Below are positions 53,800-63,409 of a stretch of DNA of 64,000 nt, in pieces. The first letter of the stretch is position 1; every line of letters starts with the position of its first letter. Source of the stretch: an uncultured Clostridia bacterium (lineage in GTDB: Bacteria; Bacillota; Clostridia; Lachnospirales; CAG-274); assembly GCA_947624015.1 (NCBI GenBank), contig CANQIA010000001.1:62001-126000 (forward strand), written 5' to 3'. The translations under genes and the position numbers were made by a program. Under the pieces are notes generated by a model. That model was given only the letters and a program-made list of their open reading frames with translations. It was not told the origin of the DNA and did no database searches.

Positions 53800-54786
53800 A
53801 TGCGGGAAAGCCGCTCGGAAAGTATTGAAGATTATTATAAGATAATGGAGAATATACCTGTGCCTATATCCGTGTTCAGAGTGGAGACCGATGAAGAAAC
53901 GGGATTCCCGACAGATACCGTGTTCACATTTATAAACAAGGCATATGACAATGTGATAGGCTCCAAAAGAGAGGAATGTATAGGAAAAAGCTTTAGCGAT
54001 GTGTTCCACCACGAAACGGATAATGCAAAATGGAATTATCTCCACTGGAATTCATCTCACAACGGCATGACGAACGAGTATGAGAACTATGCCGCGCCTA
54101 TTGACAAATACTATTCCATAATCGTGTTTCCCATAATGTACGGCTACTGCGGAAGCATACTGTGGGATATTACGATAGAAAAGAAATTTTCAAATCTTAT
54201 ATGGACACATCCCGGCGATAAGGAAAGCGGAGAGACCTTTTCAGCCGCTTGTAAAAAGCACAGAAAAAGCAATGTAAGGGATATGGGTACCTATACCACG
54301 ACTATTCTCTATGTCAATACCAAGACGGGCAAATTCGATACCCTTAAAAACAGGGATGTTATAAATTCCGCCGAGGATGAGGAATACGGCGAATTTATGG
54401 AAAATATGAAGAAATATCTTTCTCCCAAGGATTACGGGGATTTTGAAGAGGTATTTTCACTCTCAAGCATAAGGCAAAGGCAAAAGCAGGGAACACCTGC
54501 GGAAACAGAGCTGAGGATCCGTTACAACAACGATGAGGATTGGTACAGGATAGAGGGCATATTCCTGAAAAATTCCATAGAAGGCGACAATGAGGACTTT
54601 ATAATAAGCTTTAAGAACATAGGAGAGCAAAGGCTTAGATCTCTTCGCCTCAGAAATACTCATGAAAAGGAAATAGAAGAGCTTACAAAGGAAAACGCCG
54701 CATACAAAAAGGCTATCGCAGAGATAACGGATATGCTTGACAAAGATGCAAGGAAGAAAGCCGATGCCATACTCAAGGCTATATAA
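53800..54786 (+). CDS. PAS-domain protein without an output domain
   Basis: A 328 aa cytoplasmic protein. Residues 8-125 form a PAS-like fold (MENIPVPISVFRV, FTFINKAYDNVIG, CIGKSFSDVF). The centre (about 140-275) looks like a second divergent sensory module, and the last 45 residues form a coiled coil (HEKEIEELTKENAAYKKAIAE). There is no kinase, GGDEF or DNA-binding domain. The ATG at 53800 has AAGGGGAG 8 nt upstream; GTG at 53791 overlaps that site. Divergent from the pectate lyase gene. Confidence 0.75.
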   Translation: MRESRSESIEDYYKIMENIPVPISVFRVETDEETGFPTDTVFTFINKAYDNVIGSKREECIGKSFSDVFHHETDNAKWNYLHWNSSHNGMTNEYENYAAPIDKYYSIIVFPIMYGYCGSILWDITIEKKFSNLIWTHPGDKESGETFSAACKKHRKSNVRDMGTYTTTILYVNTKTGKFDTLKNRDVINSAEDEEYGEFMENMKKYLSPKDYGDFEEVFSLSSIRQRQKQGTPAETELRIRYNNDEDWYRIEGIFLKNSIEGDNEDFIISFKNIGEQRLRSLRLRNTHEKEIEELTKENAAYKKAIAEITDMLDKDARKKADAILKAI

Positions 54787-54803
54787 AATTCACAAATTTA
54801 ATA

Positions 54804-54832
54804 TTGACAAAGGTATTCTGTTGTGATACAAT
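54804..54832 (+). promoter_or_regulatory. Predicted sigma-A promoter of the T-box leader
   Basis: TTGACA (54804-54809) and TACAAT (54827-54832) with a 17 bp spacer; start predicted near 54839. Confidence 0.75.
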
Positions 54833-54838
54833 AACTCT

Positions 54839-55108
54839 TAATTAATCTGAAAGGCTTAGATCGAGATACAGATAAGCTCGTCAATGATCTTACAGAGAGC
54901 TGTTCGGAGCTGAAAGACAGCAGATCATGAGTTTATTTATCACTCGGGAGCTTTCCCTCGGAAATGACAGTATGAGCGGAACGGTCGCCCCGTTATAGGC
55001 AAGGGCTTGATTGAGCCTGTAGAGGGATATGCAGCAATGTATATCCGAAATAGGGTGGTAACACGACATATTCGTCCCTGACTTTCTTGTGAAGGTCAGG
55101 GATTTTTT
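54839..55108 (+). ncRNA. T-box leader, probable isoleucine specifier
   Basis: A tRNA-sensing transcription attenuator. The T-box sequence AGGGTGGTAACACG is at 55052-55065, followed by the terminator at 55076-55108. In Stem I ATGATCT pairs with AGATCAT, AAGCTC with GAGTTT, and CGAG with CTCG. The internal loop between the last two has ATTTATCA on its 3' side, placing ATC (Ile) as the specifier followed by the usual purine A. The operon contains a citramalate synthase, which fits isoleucine control. Confidence 0.9.
55076..55108 (+). terminator. T-box terminator
   Basis: CCCTGACTTTC pairs with GAAGGTCAGGG (11 bp with one G-U) around TTGT, followed by T6. Its left arm lies next to the T-box bulge sequence that would form the antiterminator. 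Confidence 0.9.
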
Positions 55109-55176
55109 AATATATGCATATACATTATGTATACATTGGCTATGGTCTTATAGGCTTAACTTGTTAATTTAGTCTG

Positions 55177-55205
55177 TTGAATTGGTTCGGCAGATGTAGT
55201 ATAAT
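55177..55205 (+). promoter_or_regulatory. Predicted second promoter between the T-box and ilvN
   Basis: TTGAAT (55177-55182) and TATAAT (55200-55205), 17 bp spacer, about 65 nt before the ilvN start. If active it would bypass the T-box terminator. Confidence 0.5.
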
Positions 55206-55270
55206 TACTCTATATGTTATTATGATAGGGCGTGTATACGTTCCGATAATCAAGGAAGGAAGGTAAAAAA

Positions 55271-55774
55271 ATGAGCAGACATGTGTTGTCCATATTGGTC
55301 GATAATCAGGCAGGCGTTCTGAGCAGGGTATCGGGTCTTTTCTCAAGGCGTGATTACAACATTGTCAGCCTCAGCGTCGGCGTTACGGAAGATGAAAACA
55401 TTTCCCGAATTACCGTGCAGGTAGACTGCGATGATGTTTCTATCGAGCAGATAATAAAGCAGGTAGAAAAGCTTGTGGACGTAATAAGGGTAATAGAGCT
55501 TGGAAGAGACAGAGGCGTATTCCGAGAGCTTGCCCTGGTAAAGGTACAGGCAACGCCTAAAACACGGTCGGAGATAGCCACGATGGTGGATATTTACAGA
55601 GCCAACATTATAGACGTAGGCAGCGAGACCCTTACCATAGAGATAACAGGCAAGCCTTCCAAGATAGAGGCTTTTGCCTCACTTATGGCAGACTACGGCA
55701 TAAAGGAAATAGTCAGAACAGGTCTTACGGGTCTTTGCAGGGGCAATCATCCTATAAGAAAGACAAGAAGTTAA
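55271..55774 (+). CDS. ilvN: Acetolactate synthase small (regulatory) subunit
   Basis: A 167 aa ACT-domain protein (ILVDNQAGVLSRVSGLFSRRDYNI, then RELALVKV and the second half). It confers activity and valine feedback on the catalytic IlvB subunit. The catalytic gene is not in this window, so it must be elsewhere. First coding gene of the T-box operon, with AAGGAAGG upstream. Confidence 0.95.
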   Translation: MSRHVLSILVDNQAGVLSRVSGLFSRRDYNIVSLSVGVTEDENISRITVQVDCDDVSIEQIIKQVEKLVDVIRVIELGRDRGVFRELALVKVQATPKTRSEIATMVDIYRANIIDVGSETLTIEITGKPSKIEAFASLMADYGIKEIVRTGLTGLCRGNHPIRKTRS

Positions 55775-55803
55775 TAATGTGTTAAAAGCACTAAATATAT
55801 TAA

Positions 55804-56844
<1,041 letters not shown>

Positions 56845-56854
56845 TACCCACATA

Positions 56855-56900
56855 TCTCCCTTCCCTTTTTAGGGGAGGGAAGCCGCTTGGCGGCAGTGGG
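56855..56900 (+). repeat. Hairpin repeat between ilvC and cimA
   Basis: CTCCC-TTCCCTTTTTAGG-GGAG type stem (CCCTTCCC with AGGGGAGGG nearby) followed by GCCGC-TTG-GCGGC. The layout resembles the CCTCCCC...GGAGGTGGC framework of the 4.75 kb array. It might attenuate or protect the operon mRNA. Confidence 0.55.
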
Positions 56901-56918
56901 GTCATACAGGTGATTACT

Positions 56919-58508
56919 TTGAATAAAATAACCATTTTTGACTCAACATTGAGAGACGGCGCCCAGGCTGAAGGCGTATCCTTCAGCGTAAAGGACAAAA
57001 TAAAAATAGTAAAGGCTCTGGACAGACTGGGAGTAGGCTATATAGAGGCGGGCAATCCCGGTTCCAATCCCAAGGATCTGGAGTTTTTTGAAAAGATAAA
57101 ATCCGTAGCTCTTGACCATAGCAAGATAGTTGCCTTCGGCTCCACCAGAAGGCGCAATATCTCTCCTGCCGAGGACGGGAATATACAGGCTCTTCTGAGT
57201 GCGGACACAGACGCCGTTGCCATATTCGGCAAGACATGGGATTTTCATGTTACGGATATTATAGGCGCAACTCTCCATGAAAATATAGAAATGATATATG
57301 ATACAATTTCATATTTAAAGGAACAGGGCAAGGAAGTCGTATTCGACGCCGAGCATTTTTTCGACGGATATAAGAACAATAAGGAATATGCCATGAAATC
57401 TCTTGACGCTGCAGTACAGGCAGGCGCAGATTGTCTGTGCCTTTGCGATACCAACGGCGGCGCCTTTCCCGATGAGATATACTGCATAACCAAGGATGTG
57501 GCTGAGACATTTAATGTGATCGTAGGCATACACACTCATAACGACTGCGGTATGGCTGCCGCCAATTCCATAATGGCAGTTATGGCGGGAGCAACTCATG
57601 TGCAGGGTACGTTTACAGGCTTTGGCGAAAGATGCGGCAATGCGGGACTTTCCACCGTGATACCGGATCTGCAGATAAAGAAGGGCTATATTTGTATACC
57701 CGAGGAAAATATGAGCATGCTTACTCATACCGCAAGGGAAATAAGCGAAATAGCCAATTTAAAGCTTTACGACAGAGAGCCTTTTGTAGGCAAGACGGCA
57801 TTTGCCCATAAGGGCGGTATGCATGTTGACGGCGTATCAAAGGACAGCAGAAGCTTTGAGCATATAGATCCGTCGATAGTAGGAAATGAAAGAAAATTCC
57901 TTACAAGCGAGGTAGCGGGAAGGACCACTGTTCTTTCAAAGATACAGAAGATAGCTCCCTATATAGAGAAAAACTCCGAGGAAACGTCAAAGATAATAGA
58001 CAAACTCAAAAAGCTGGAGTACGAGGGCTATCAATTCGAGGGCGCCGACGGCGCATTCGAGCTTTTGATAAGAAAAGAATTGGGCAAGTACAAGCCCTTC
58101 TTCGAGCTTGAGACCTTTAAGATAATAGGGGAGCATCCGCCTCTTGCCCAAGGGCAGACGGCTGCTGCCATGATAAAGATAAAGGTAGATAACCAAAGCG
58201 AAATAACAGCCGCCGAGGGCGACGGTCCCGTAAATGCTCTTGACAAGGCTCTGAGGAAGGCTCTTGAGGTGTTTTATCCAAGCCTTGCCACAGTGCATCT
58301 TACAGACTATAAGGTAAGAGTGCTGGATTCCAACTCTGCCACCGCCTCTAAGGTGCGTGTGCTTATAGAGTCAAGCGACGGCAAGGACAGTTGGACTACC
58401 GTAGGCGTATCAAAGGACATTATAGAAGCCAGTTGGATAGCGCTTGTGGACTCAATGGAATATAAGCTCATAAAAGATATAGAAGAAAAATACAGAAATT
58501 ATTTATAG
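56919..58508 (+). CDS. cimA: Citramalate synthase
   Basis: Condenses pyruvate with acetyl-CoA to (R)-citramalate, the threonine-independent entry to 2-oxobutyrate and isoleucine. The 529 aa protein begins MNKITIFDSTLRDGAQAEG and has the CimA-specific GNPGSNPKDLEFFE, AFGSTRR, IFGKTWDFHV and DAEHFFDGYKNN, with HTHNDCG and the C-terminal allosteric domain. These separate it from ordinary LeuA. I prefer the TTG at 56919 (AGGTG 6 nt before; matches the family start) to the GTG at 56910, but both are possible. Followed by leuCDB, which also process citramalate. Confidence 0.92.
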   Translation: MNKITIFDSTLRDGAQAEGVSFSVKDKIKIVKALDRLGVGYIEAGNPGSNPKDLEFFEKIKSVALDHSKIVAFGSTRRRNISPAEDGNIQALLSADTDAVAIFGKTWDFHVTDIIGATLHENIEMIYDTISYLKEQGKEVVFDAEHFFDGYKNNKEYAMKSLDAAVQAGADCLCLCDTNGGAFPDEIYCITKDVAETFNVIVGIHTHNDCGMAAANSIMAVMAGATHVQGTFTGFGERCGNAGLSTVIPDLQIKKGYICIPEENMSMLTHTAREISEIANLKLYDREPFVGKTAFAHKGGMHVDGVSKDSRSFEHIDPSIVGNERKFLTSEVAGRTTVLSKIQKIAPYIEKNSEETSKIIDKLKKLEYEGYQFEGADGAFELLIRKELGKYKPFFELETFKIIGEHPPLAQGQTAAAMIKIKVDNQSEITAAEGDGPVNALDKALRKALEVFYPSLATVHLTDYKVRVLDSNSATASKVRVLIESSDGKDSWTTVGVSKDIIEASWIALVDSMEYKLIKDIEEKYRNYL

Positions 58509-58521
58509 GAGGACATAAACT

Positions 58522-59781
58522 ATGGGTATGACTATGACTCAGAAGATATTAGCCGCTCATGCAGGGCTTGATTCTGTGAAGGCAGGTCAGCTTATTGAAG
58601 CTAAGCTGGATCTTGTGCTGGGCAACGATGTTACCACTCCCGTTGCCGTTACCGAGTTTAACAAAATCGGCATAGACAAGGTCTTTGACAAGGAAAAGGT
58701 AACTATCGTGCCTGACCACTTTACTCCCAACAAGGATATAAAGTCAGCAGAGCATTGTAAGTATATAAGAGAATTTGCTCACGACAAGGATATAAAGAAC
58801 TACTTTGAGGTAGGACAGATGGGTATAGAGCATTGTCTTCTTCCCGAATCAGGTCTTGTGGTATCAGGCGATGTTGTTATAGGCGCAGATTCTCACACCT
58901 GCACATACGGTGCCTTAGGCGCCTTCTCTACGGGCGTGGGTTCTACGGATATGGCAGTAGGTATGGCAAGAGGCGTTGCATGGTTCAAGGTGCCTTCCGC
59001 TCTTAAGTTCGTGCTTAAGAATAAGCCTGCAAAGTGGGTAAGCGGCAAGGATATAATACTTCATATCATAGGTATGATAGGCGTTGACGGCGCTCTCTAC
59101 AAGTCTATGGAATTTACAGGCGACGGCTTACAGTACCTTACTATGGACGACCGTTTCACGATCGCCAATATGGCTATTGAGGCAGGCGGCAAGAACGGTA
59201 TTTTCCCCGTTGACGACAAGACTCTCGAATATGTAAAAGAGCATTCTCAGAAAACTCCCGTTGTATACGAGGCGGATCAAGACGCCGAGTACGATGCGGT
59301 ATACGAGATAGATCTTTCTCAGTTAAGACCTACCGTAGCATTTCCTCATCTGCCCGAAAATACCAAAACCATTGACGAGGCTAAGGGTCTTGAGGTGGAT
59401 CAGGTGGTTATAGGCTCATGTACAAACGGCAGGATAAGCGATATGAGGATCGCCGCAAGCATACTTAAGGGCAAGAAGATCGATCCAAGATTGAGAGTTA
59501 TAATACTGCCGGGTACTCAGAAGATATGGCTGCAATGTGTAGAGGAGGGTCTTGCAAAGATATTTGTTGAGGCAGGCTGCGCCTTCTCAACTCCTACCTG
59601 CGGTCCTTGCTTAGGCGGTCATATGGGCATACTTGCCAAGGGAGAGAGAGCAGTATCAACCACAAACAGAAACTTTATAGGTCGTATGGGTCATCCCGAG
59701 TCAGAGGTCTATCTTGCAAGCCCCGCAGTAGCTGCGGCAACTGCTATCACAGGCAAGATAACTGACCCCGAGGAAGTGTAA
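58522..59781 (+). CDS. leuC: 3-isopropylmalate/(R)-methylmalate isomerase large subunit
   Basis: Aconitase-family [4Fe-4S] subunit of 419 aa, the shorter LeuC2/homoaconitase-like type. Cluster ligands are seen in IGSCTNGR and in [26 protein letters not shown] is the substrate-binding region. In this operon it likely acts on citramalate and/or isopropylmalate. AGGAGG precedes the ATG. Confidence 0.95.
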   Translation: MGMTMTQKILAAHAGLDSVKAGQLIEAKLDLVLGNDVTTPVAVTEFNKIGIDKVFDKEKVTIVPDHFTPNKDIKSAEHCKYIREFAHDKDIKNYFEVGQMGIEHCLLPESGLVVSGDVVIGADSHTCTYGALGAFSTGVGSTDMAVGMARGVAWFKVPSALKFVLKNKPAKWVSGKDIILHIIGMIGVDGALYKSMEFTGDGLQYLTMDDRFTIANMAIEAGGKNGIFPVDDKTLEYVKEHSQKTPVVYEADQDAEYDAVYEIDLSQLRPTVAFPHLPENTKTIDEAKGLEVDQVVIGSCTNGRISDMRIAASILKGKKIDPRLRVIILPGTQKIWLQCVEEGLAKIFVEAGCAFSTPTCGPCLGGHMGILAKGERAVSTTNRNFIGRMGHPESEVYLASPAVAAATAITGKITDPEEV

Positions 59782-59796
59782 AAGGAGGATTATTCA

Positions 59797-60303
59797 ATGA
59801 AAGCATGCGGAACAGTTTTTAAATACGGAGATAATATCGATACAGACGTTATCATCCCTGCAAGATATCTGAATTCCTCCGATCCCAAGGAGCTTGCAAA
59901 GCACTGTATGGAAGATGCCATACATTCAACAGTGAATTTTGTGGAAAATGTCAAGGATGGGGATATAATAGTAGCCGAGAAGAATTTCGGCTGCGGCTCT
60001 TCAAGAGAGCATGCCCCTATTGCCATTAAGGCAAGCGGCATCTCCTGTGTTATTGCTAAGACATTTGCAAGGATATTCTACAGAAATGCTATAAATATCG
60101 GTCTGCCCATACTGGAGTGCGAAGAGGCTGCTAACAGCATAGAAATGGGCGATGAGGTAGAGGTAGACTTTGATACAGGCGTTATTACAAACAAGACAAA
60201 GAACGAGACCTATCAGGCTGAACCTTTCCCCGAGTTTATGCAGGAAATGTTCAAGGCAGGCGGTCTTATAGAGCAGACAAAGGTAAAATTAGGTATAAAA
60301 TAA
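59797..60303 (+). CDS. leuD: 3-isopropylmalate/(R)-methylmalate isomerase small subunit
   Basis: A 168 aa swivel-domain partner of Leu[37 protein letters not shown] and [15 protein letters not shown]. It matches the short LeuD2 type that pairs with the 419 aa LeuC. AAAGGAGG precedes the ATG, 15 nt after leuC. Confidence 0.96.
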   Translation: MKACGTVFKYGDNIDTDVIIPARYLNSSDPKELAKHCMEDAIHSTVNFVENVKDGDIIVAEKNFGCGSSREHAPIAIKASGISCVIAKTFARIFYRNAINIGLPILECEEAANSIEMGDEVEVDFDTGVITNKTKNETYQAEPFPEFMQEMFKAGGLIEQTKVKLGIK

Positions 60304-60378
60304 TGTCCTTGCCCGTTTCAAATCGTTGTAAGGGCAGGTATACGATCAAAATATGAAAGCTTTAACGAGGTAAATAAA

Positions 60379-61449
60379 ATGAATTATAAAATTGCGGTAG
60401 TAGCAGGCGACGGCATAGGTCCGGAGGTAATGGAACAGAATATTGCCGTACTCAATGCCATAGGTAAAAAATTTGGTCATACTTTTGAATACACTTACGT
60501 TTTAGGCGGCGGCTGCGCCATAGATAAGTACGGCGAGCCTTTGCCCCAGGAAACCATTGACGTATGTAAGGCAAGCGATTCAGTGCTTTTAGGCGCCGTA
60601 GGCGGCTGGCAGTGGGATACGCTTCCCGGCGACAAGAGACCCGAAAGAGCTCTCCTTGGCTTAAGAGGCGCTTTGGGCTTATATGCCAATTTAAGACCGG
60701 CAACTCTTCACGACGCTTTAAAGGACGCTTGTCCTCTTAAGCCGGAGCTTGTGGCAGACGGCGTTGACATTATGGTGGTAAGAGAGCTTACAGGCGGTAT
60801 GTATTTCGGCGAAAAGGGCAGAAAAATGACCGATATGGGCGAGGCTGCCTATGATGTGGAGCAGTATTCCGTAAAGGAAGTTGAGAGAATAACAAGAACT
60901 GCCTTTGAGATAGCAAGAAAGAGAAACAAGCATGTTACAAATGTAGATAAGCAGAATGTACTGGAGTCTTCAAGACTTTGGAGAAGCGTTGTGCTTGAGG
61001 TAGCAAAGGACTATCCCGATGTAGAGCTTGATCATCTTTATGTTGACAATGCTTCTATGCAGCTTATTATGCGTCCCACTACATTTGACGTTATCGTTAC
61101 GGGCAATATCTTCGGCGATATTCTCTCCGATGAAGCGTCTCAGATGACAGGTTCAATAGGTATGCTGCCTTCAGCAAGTCTCGGCGAGGGTACTCTCGGT
61201 ATGTACGAGCCTGTACACGGCTCTGCTCCCGATATAGCAGGCAAGGATCTTGCCAACCCCATAGCTACTATTCTTTCAGGCGCTATGATGCTTAAGTACA
61301 GCTTCGGCTTACTTGATGAGGCTAAGTGCATAGAGGACGCCGTTACAAAGGTTCTTGATTTAGGCTACAGAACAGGCGACATTATGAGCGAGGGTATGAA
61401 GCAGGTAGGCTGCAAGGAAATGGGCAAGCTTATTATCGAAAACCTTTAA
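60379..61449 (+). CDS. leuB: 3-isopropylmalate dehydrogenase
   Basis: NAD-dependent oxidative decarboxylase, 356 aa: VVAGDGIGPEVMEQN, LLGAVGGWQWD, VRELTGGMYFG, VDNASMQLI, GNIFGDILSDEAS and EPVHGSAPDIAGK. In the citramalate route it also makes 2-oxobutyrate from methylmalate. The last 36 bp before ATCGAAAACC are repeated exactly 1890 bp downstream at the end of the SLH gene. Last gene of the operon. Confidence 0.97.
   Translation: MNYKIAVVAGDGIGPEVMEQNIAVLNAIGKKFGHTFEYTYVLGGGCAIDKYGEPLPQETIDVCKASDSVLLGAVGGWQWDTLPGDKRPERALLGLRGALGLYANLRPATLHDALKDACPLKPELVADGVDIMVVRELTGGMYFGEKGRKMTDMGEAAYDVEQYSVKEVERITRTAFEIARKRNKHVTNVDKQNVLESSRLWRSVVLEVAKDYPDVELDHLYVDNASMQLIMRPTTFDVIVTGNIFGDILSDEASQMTGSIGMLPSASLGEGTLGMYEPVHGSAPDIAGKDLANPIATILSGAMMLKYSFGLLDEAKCIEDAVTKVLDLGYRTGDIMSEGMKQVGCKEMGKLIIENL
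61401..61436 (+). repeat. Direct repeat in the leuB 3' end
   Basis: 36 bp identical to 63291-63326, with a further 7 of 9 matching bases after it. Offset 1890 bp. Confidence 0.9.
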
Positions 61450-61504
61450 TATATTTGCTTTCGGGGAGAGATCCCCGAAAGCTTTAAAGAAAAGGGAGGA
61501 CACG

Positions 61505-63298
61505 ATGAAAAGATATATCGTACTTATGTTTATGTTGTTTATGTTTGCAAATAATGTTTACGCCTACGACCCACCTTCCGACTGGGCGTTGGACGATGTC
61601 AACAGGGCAAGAGAAGAGGGTCTTGTTCCGGATTTTCTTATGGACGGATATGGAAATGCTACCATAAGACAGGAATTTTGCAAACTCTGCGCAAATACCC
61701 TGCGTGCATGGGGCATAACGGAAAAAGGCGAAACTGTCGTGACCTTTAACGACCTTACAAATGATAACGATATAGATCCCGATATTCTTTTCTGCGCTTC
61801 TCTGGGTATAGTTTCCGGAACGGGAAACGGAAAATTTGAACCTACAAGGTTTATAACAAGGCAGGAAGCGGCAAAAATGCTGTGCAATACCTATAAGGTA
61901 CTTCTTGAAAGCCAAAACAAGGATATGGAATATGAACTTACATATCCCCATGTGTTTAAAGACGGCGACAAAATATCCCTCTGGGCAAGGAACGATATAT
62001 ATGCTATGTATCACTGCGGAGTTATGATGGGGGATACAAAGGGCAATTTTGACCCTTTGGGCAATTATACAAGAGAACAGTCTATATGCACATTTTTAAG
62101 ACTGTACGACCTTAAAGACAACTATAATACCGTTCCCGAGTATTATGTTGTAGGCGATTTTGAAAAAATTTTATGCTCGAACTATGACGGAAGCTGTTAT
62201 ATGGACATAGTAGGGCGTGATATTACCAAATACGATCCGGAATATATAAACAGCTATTCTCAGCACTTTACATCCCAAGACCTTGGCTGCGTATATCCCA
62301 TAGGGGAAAATTATATGCCTGTTCTGGCTTCCGCAGGTGCAGGCGTGGGCAGAGAAATCATTATAGATAAAAACGGCGACGATGTTACTTCCGGTTCGGG
62401 GGTAACGGGTGTTATAAGTATAGACGGAGATACAGCCGCTGTTAGTGATTACGGATACAAATTGTATGACCTTAAGGCAAGAAAAATAATTTCTGTTGAC
62501 GATACAGACTATATCAGCAATATAGGCTGCGGTATGTATTCGGCTTTATATGAAGACAAAGAAGAAGGCGAGGGCGCTTTGTTTGCTTTTCTGGATAAAG
62601 ACTTAAAGCCCATAACACCGAAAAAGTACAGGTACGTGGGTACAGCCCTTAACAATATGACCGTAGGCATTGACAAAAACGGTAATGCAGATATTGTAAA
62701 CAACAAGGGCGATATCTTGAAAACATTTAAAATTGATCTGAAAACTTATAATATCAGCAGTATTTTCGGCACAAACGTTATCCTGGGAAACATAAAAACA
62801 TCCCATTCGGAATTACTTCGTGTAGGCAGCGGAGAATATATTAAAAAATATGATACTGTGGAATTTATGGATAACGGAGAGATCCGGGCAGACGGCGAAA
62901 TACTTGATATAAACGGAAAGAAAAAATTCGACATTAAAGACAAGGGCTATGAGTTTGTTGTGCCTTCATATGCCTATGATAATTTTTGGTTCGGCTTTGA
63001 CCCCAAAACAAATAAGTATGATGTTATAGATACAAAGGGAAATGTAATGGCGGAAGATATCTGCGAAAGGTTTTTTGTTTCCGACGGCGGCGGTATCTTC
63101 TGCGGCAAGAAGAGCGATTACGAGCTTGTGATGTTTGATGCCTTTGGTAAGGAAACAGGTACCGTAAAAACGGGTCACAGCATCGAGTCTTATTGTTTTA
63201 TAAACGGACTTTTAAGAGTAACGTCAAATAATGGTATAAATACCTATTATTTTCCTAATGGAGAACAGGCATCTTTCATTAATGTTGAAGGCAGGTAG
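61505..63298 (+). CDS. SLH-domain cell-surface protein with WG-like repeats
   Basis: A 597 aa exported protein. The signal peptide ends near VYA. Three S-layer homology repeats span about residues 20-80, 84-142 and 148-208 (ending QEFCKLCANTL, ITRQEAAKMLCNTY and YTREQSICTFLRLYD), anchoring it to pyruvylated wall polymers. The rest resembles degenerate WG/KWG beta-propeller repeats (IDKNGNADIVNNKGD, YDVIDTKGNV). AAGGGAGG precedes the ATG. The stop codon lies within the copy of the leuB tail, so the C-terminus (EGR-stop) was set by that duplication. Ligand unknown. Confidence 0.85.
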   Translation: MKRYIVLMFMLFMFANNVYAYDPPSDWALDDVNRAREEGLVPDFLMDGYGNATIRQEFCKLCANTLRAWGITEKGETVVTFNDLTNDNDIDPDILFCASLGIVSGTGNGKFEPTRFITRQEAAKMLCNTYKVLLESQNKDMEYELTYPHVFKDGDKISLWARNDIYAMYHCGVMMGDTKGNFDPLGNYTREQSICTFLRLYDLKDNYNTVPEYYVVGDFEKILCSNYDGSCYMDIVGRDITKYDPEYINSYSQHFTSQDLGCVYPIGENYMPVLASAGAGVGREIIIDKNGDDVTSGSGVTGVISIDGDTAAVSDYGYKLYDLKARKIISVDDTDYISNIGCGMYSALYEDKEEGEGALFAFLDKDLKPITPKKYRYVGTALNNMTVGIDKNGNADIVNNKGDILKTFKIDLKTYNISSIFGTNVILGNIKTSHSELLRVGSGEYIKKYDTVEFMDNGEIRADGEILDINGKKKFDIKDKGYEFVVPSYAYDNFWFGFDPKTNKYDVIDTKGNVMAEDICERFFVSDGGGIFCGKKSDYELVMFDAFGKETGTVKTGHSIESYCFINGLLRVTSNNGINTYYFPNGEQASFINVEGR

Positions 63299-63326
63299 GC
63301 TGCAAGGAAATGGGCAAGCTTATTAT
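63291..63326 (+). repeat. Second copy of the leuB tail repeat
   Basis: 36 bp identical to 61401-61436. It spans the stop codon of the SLH gene and is out of its original reading frame. Confidence 0.9.
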
Positions 63327-63348
63327 TTAAAACCTGTGATAAATTGTT

Positions 63349-63381
63349 GCATACTGCCTTGCTTGCGTAATGGCAGTATGC
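63349..63381 (+). terminator. Hairpin after the SLH gene
   Basis: GCATACTGCC pairs with GGCAGTATGC (10 bp). A weak T-rich tail follows, so terminator function is plausible only. Confidence 0.55.
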
Positions 63382-63409
63382 TTATATTAAGGGCATTGGA
63401 GGAATAATT

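Noticed and set aside
56919..58508. Annotation as 2-isopropylmalate synthase (LeuA)
   Set aside because: CimA-type segments (GNPGSNPKD, IFGKTWDFHV, DAEHFFDGYK) and the isoleucine specifier favour citramalate synthase.
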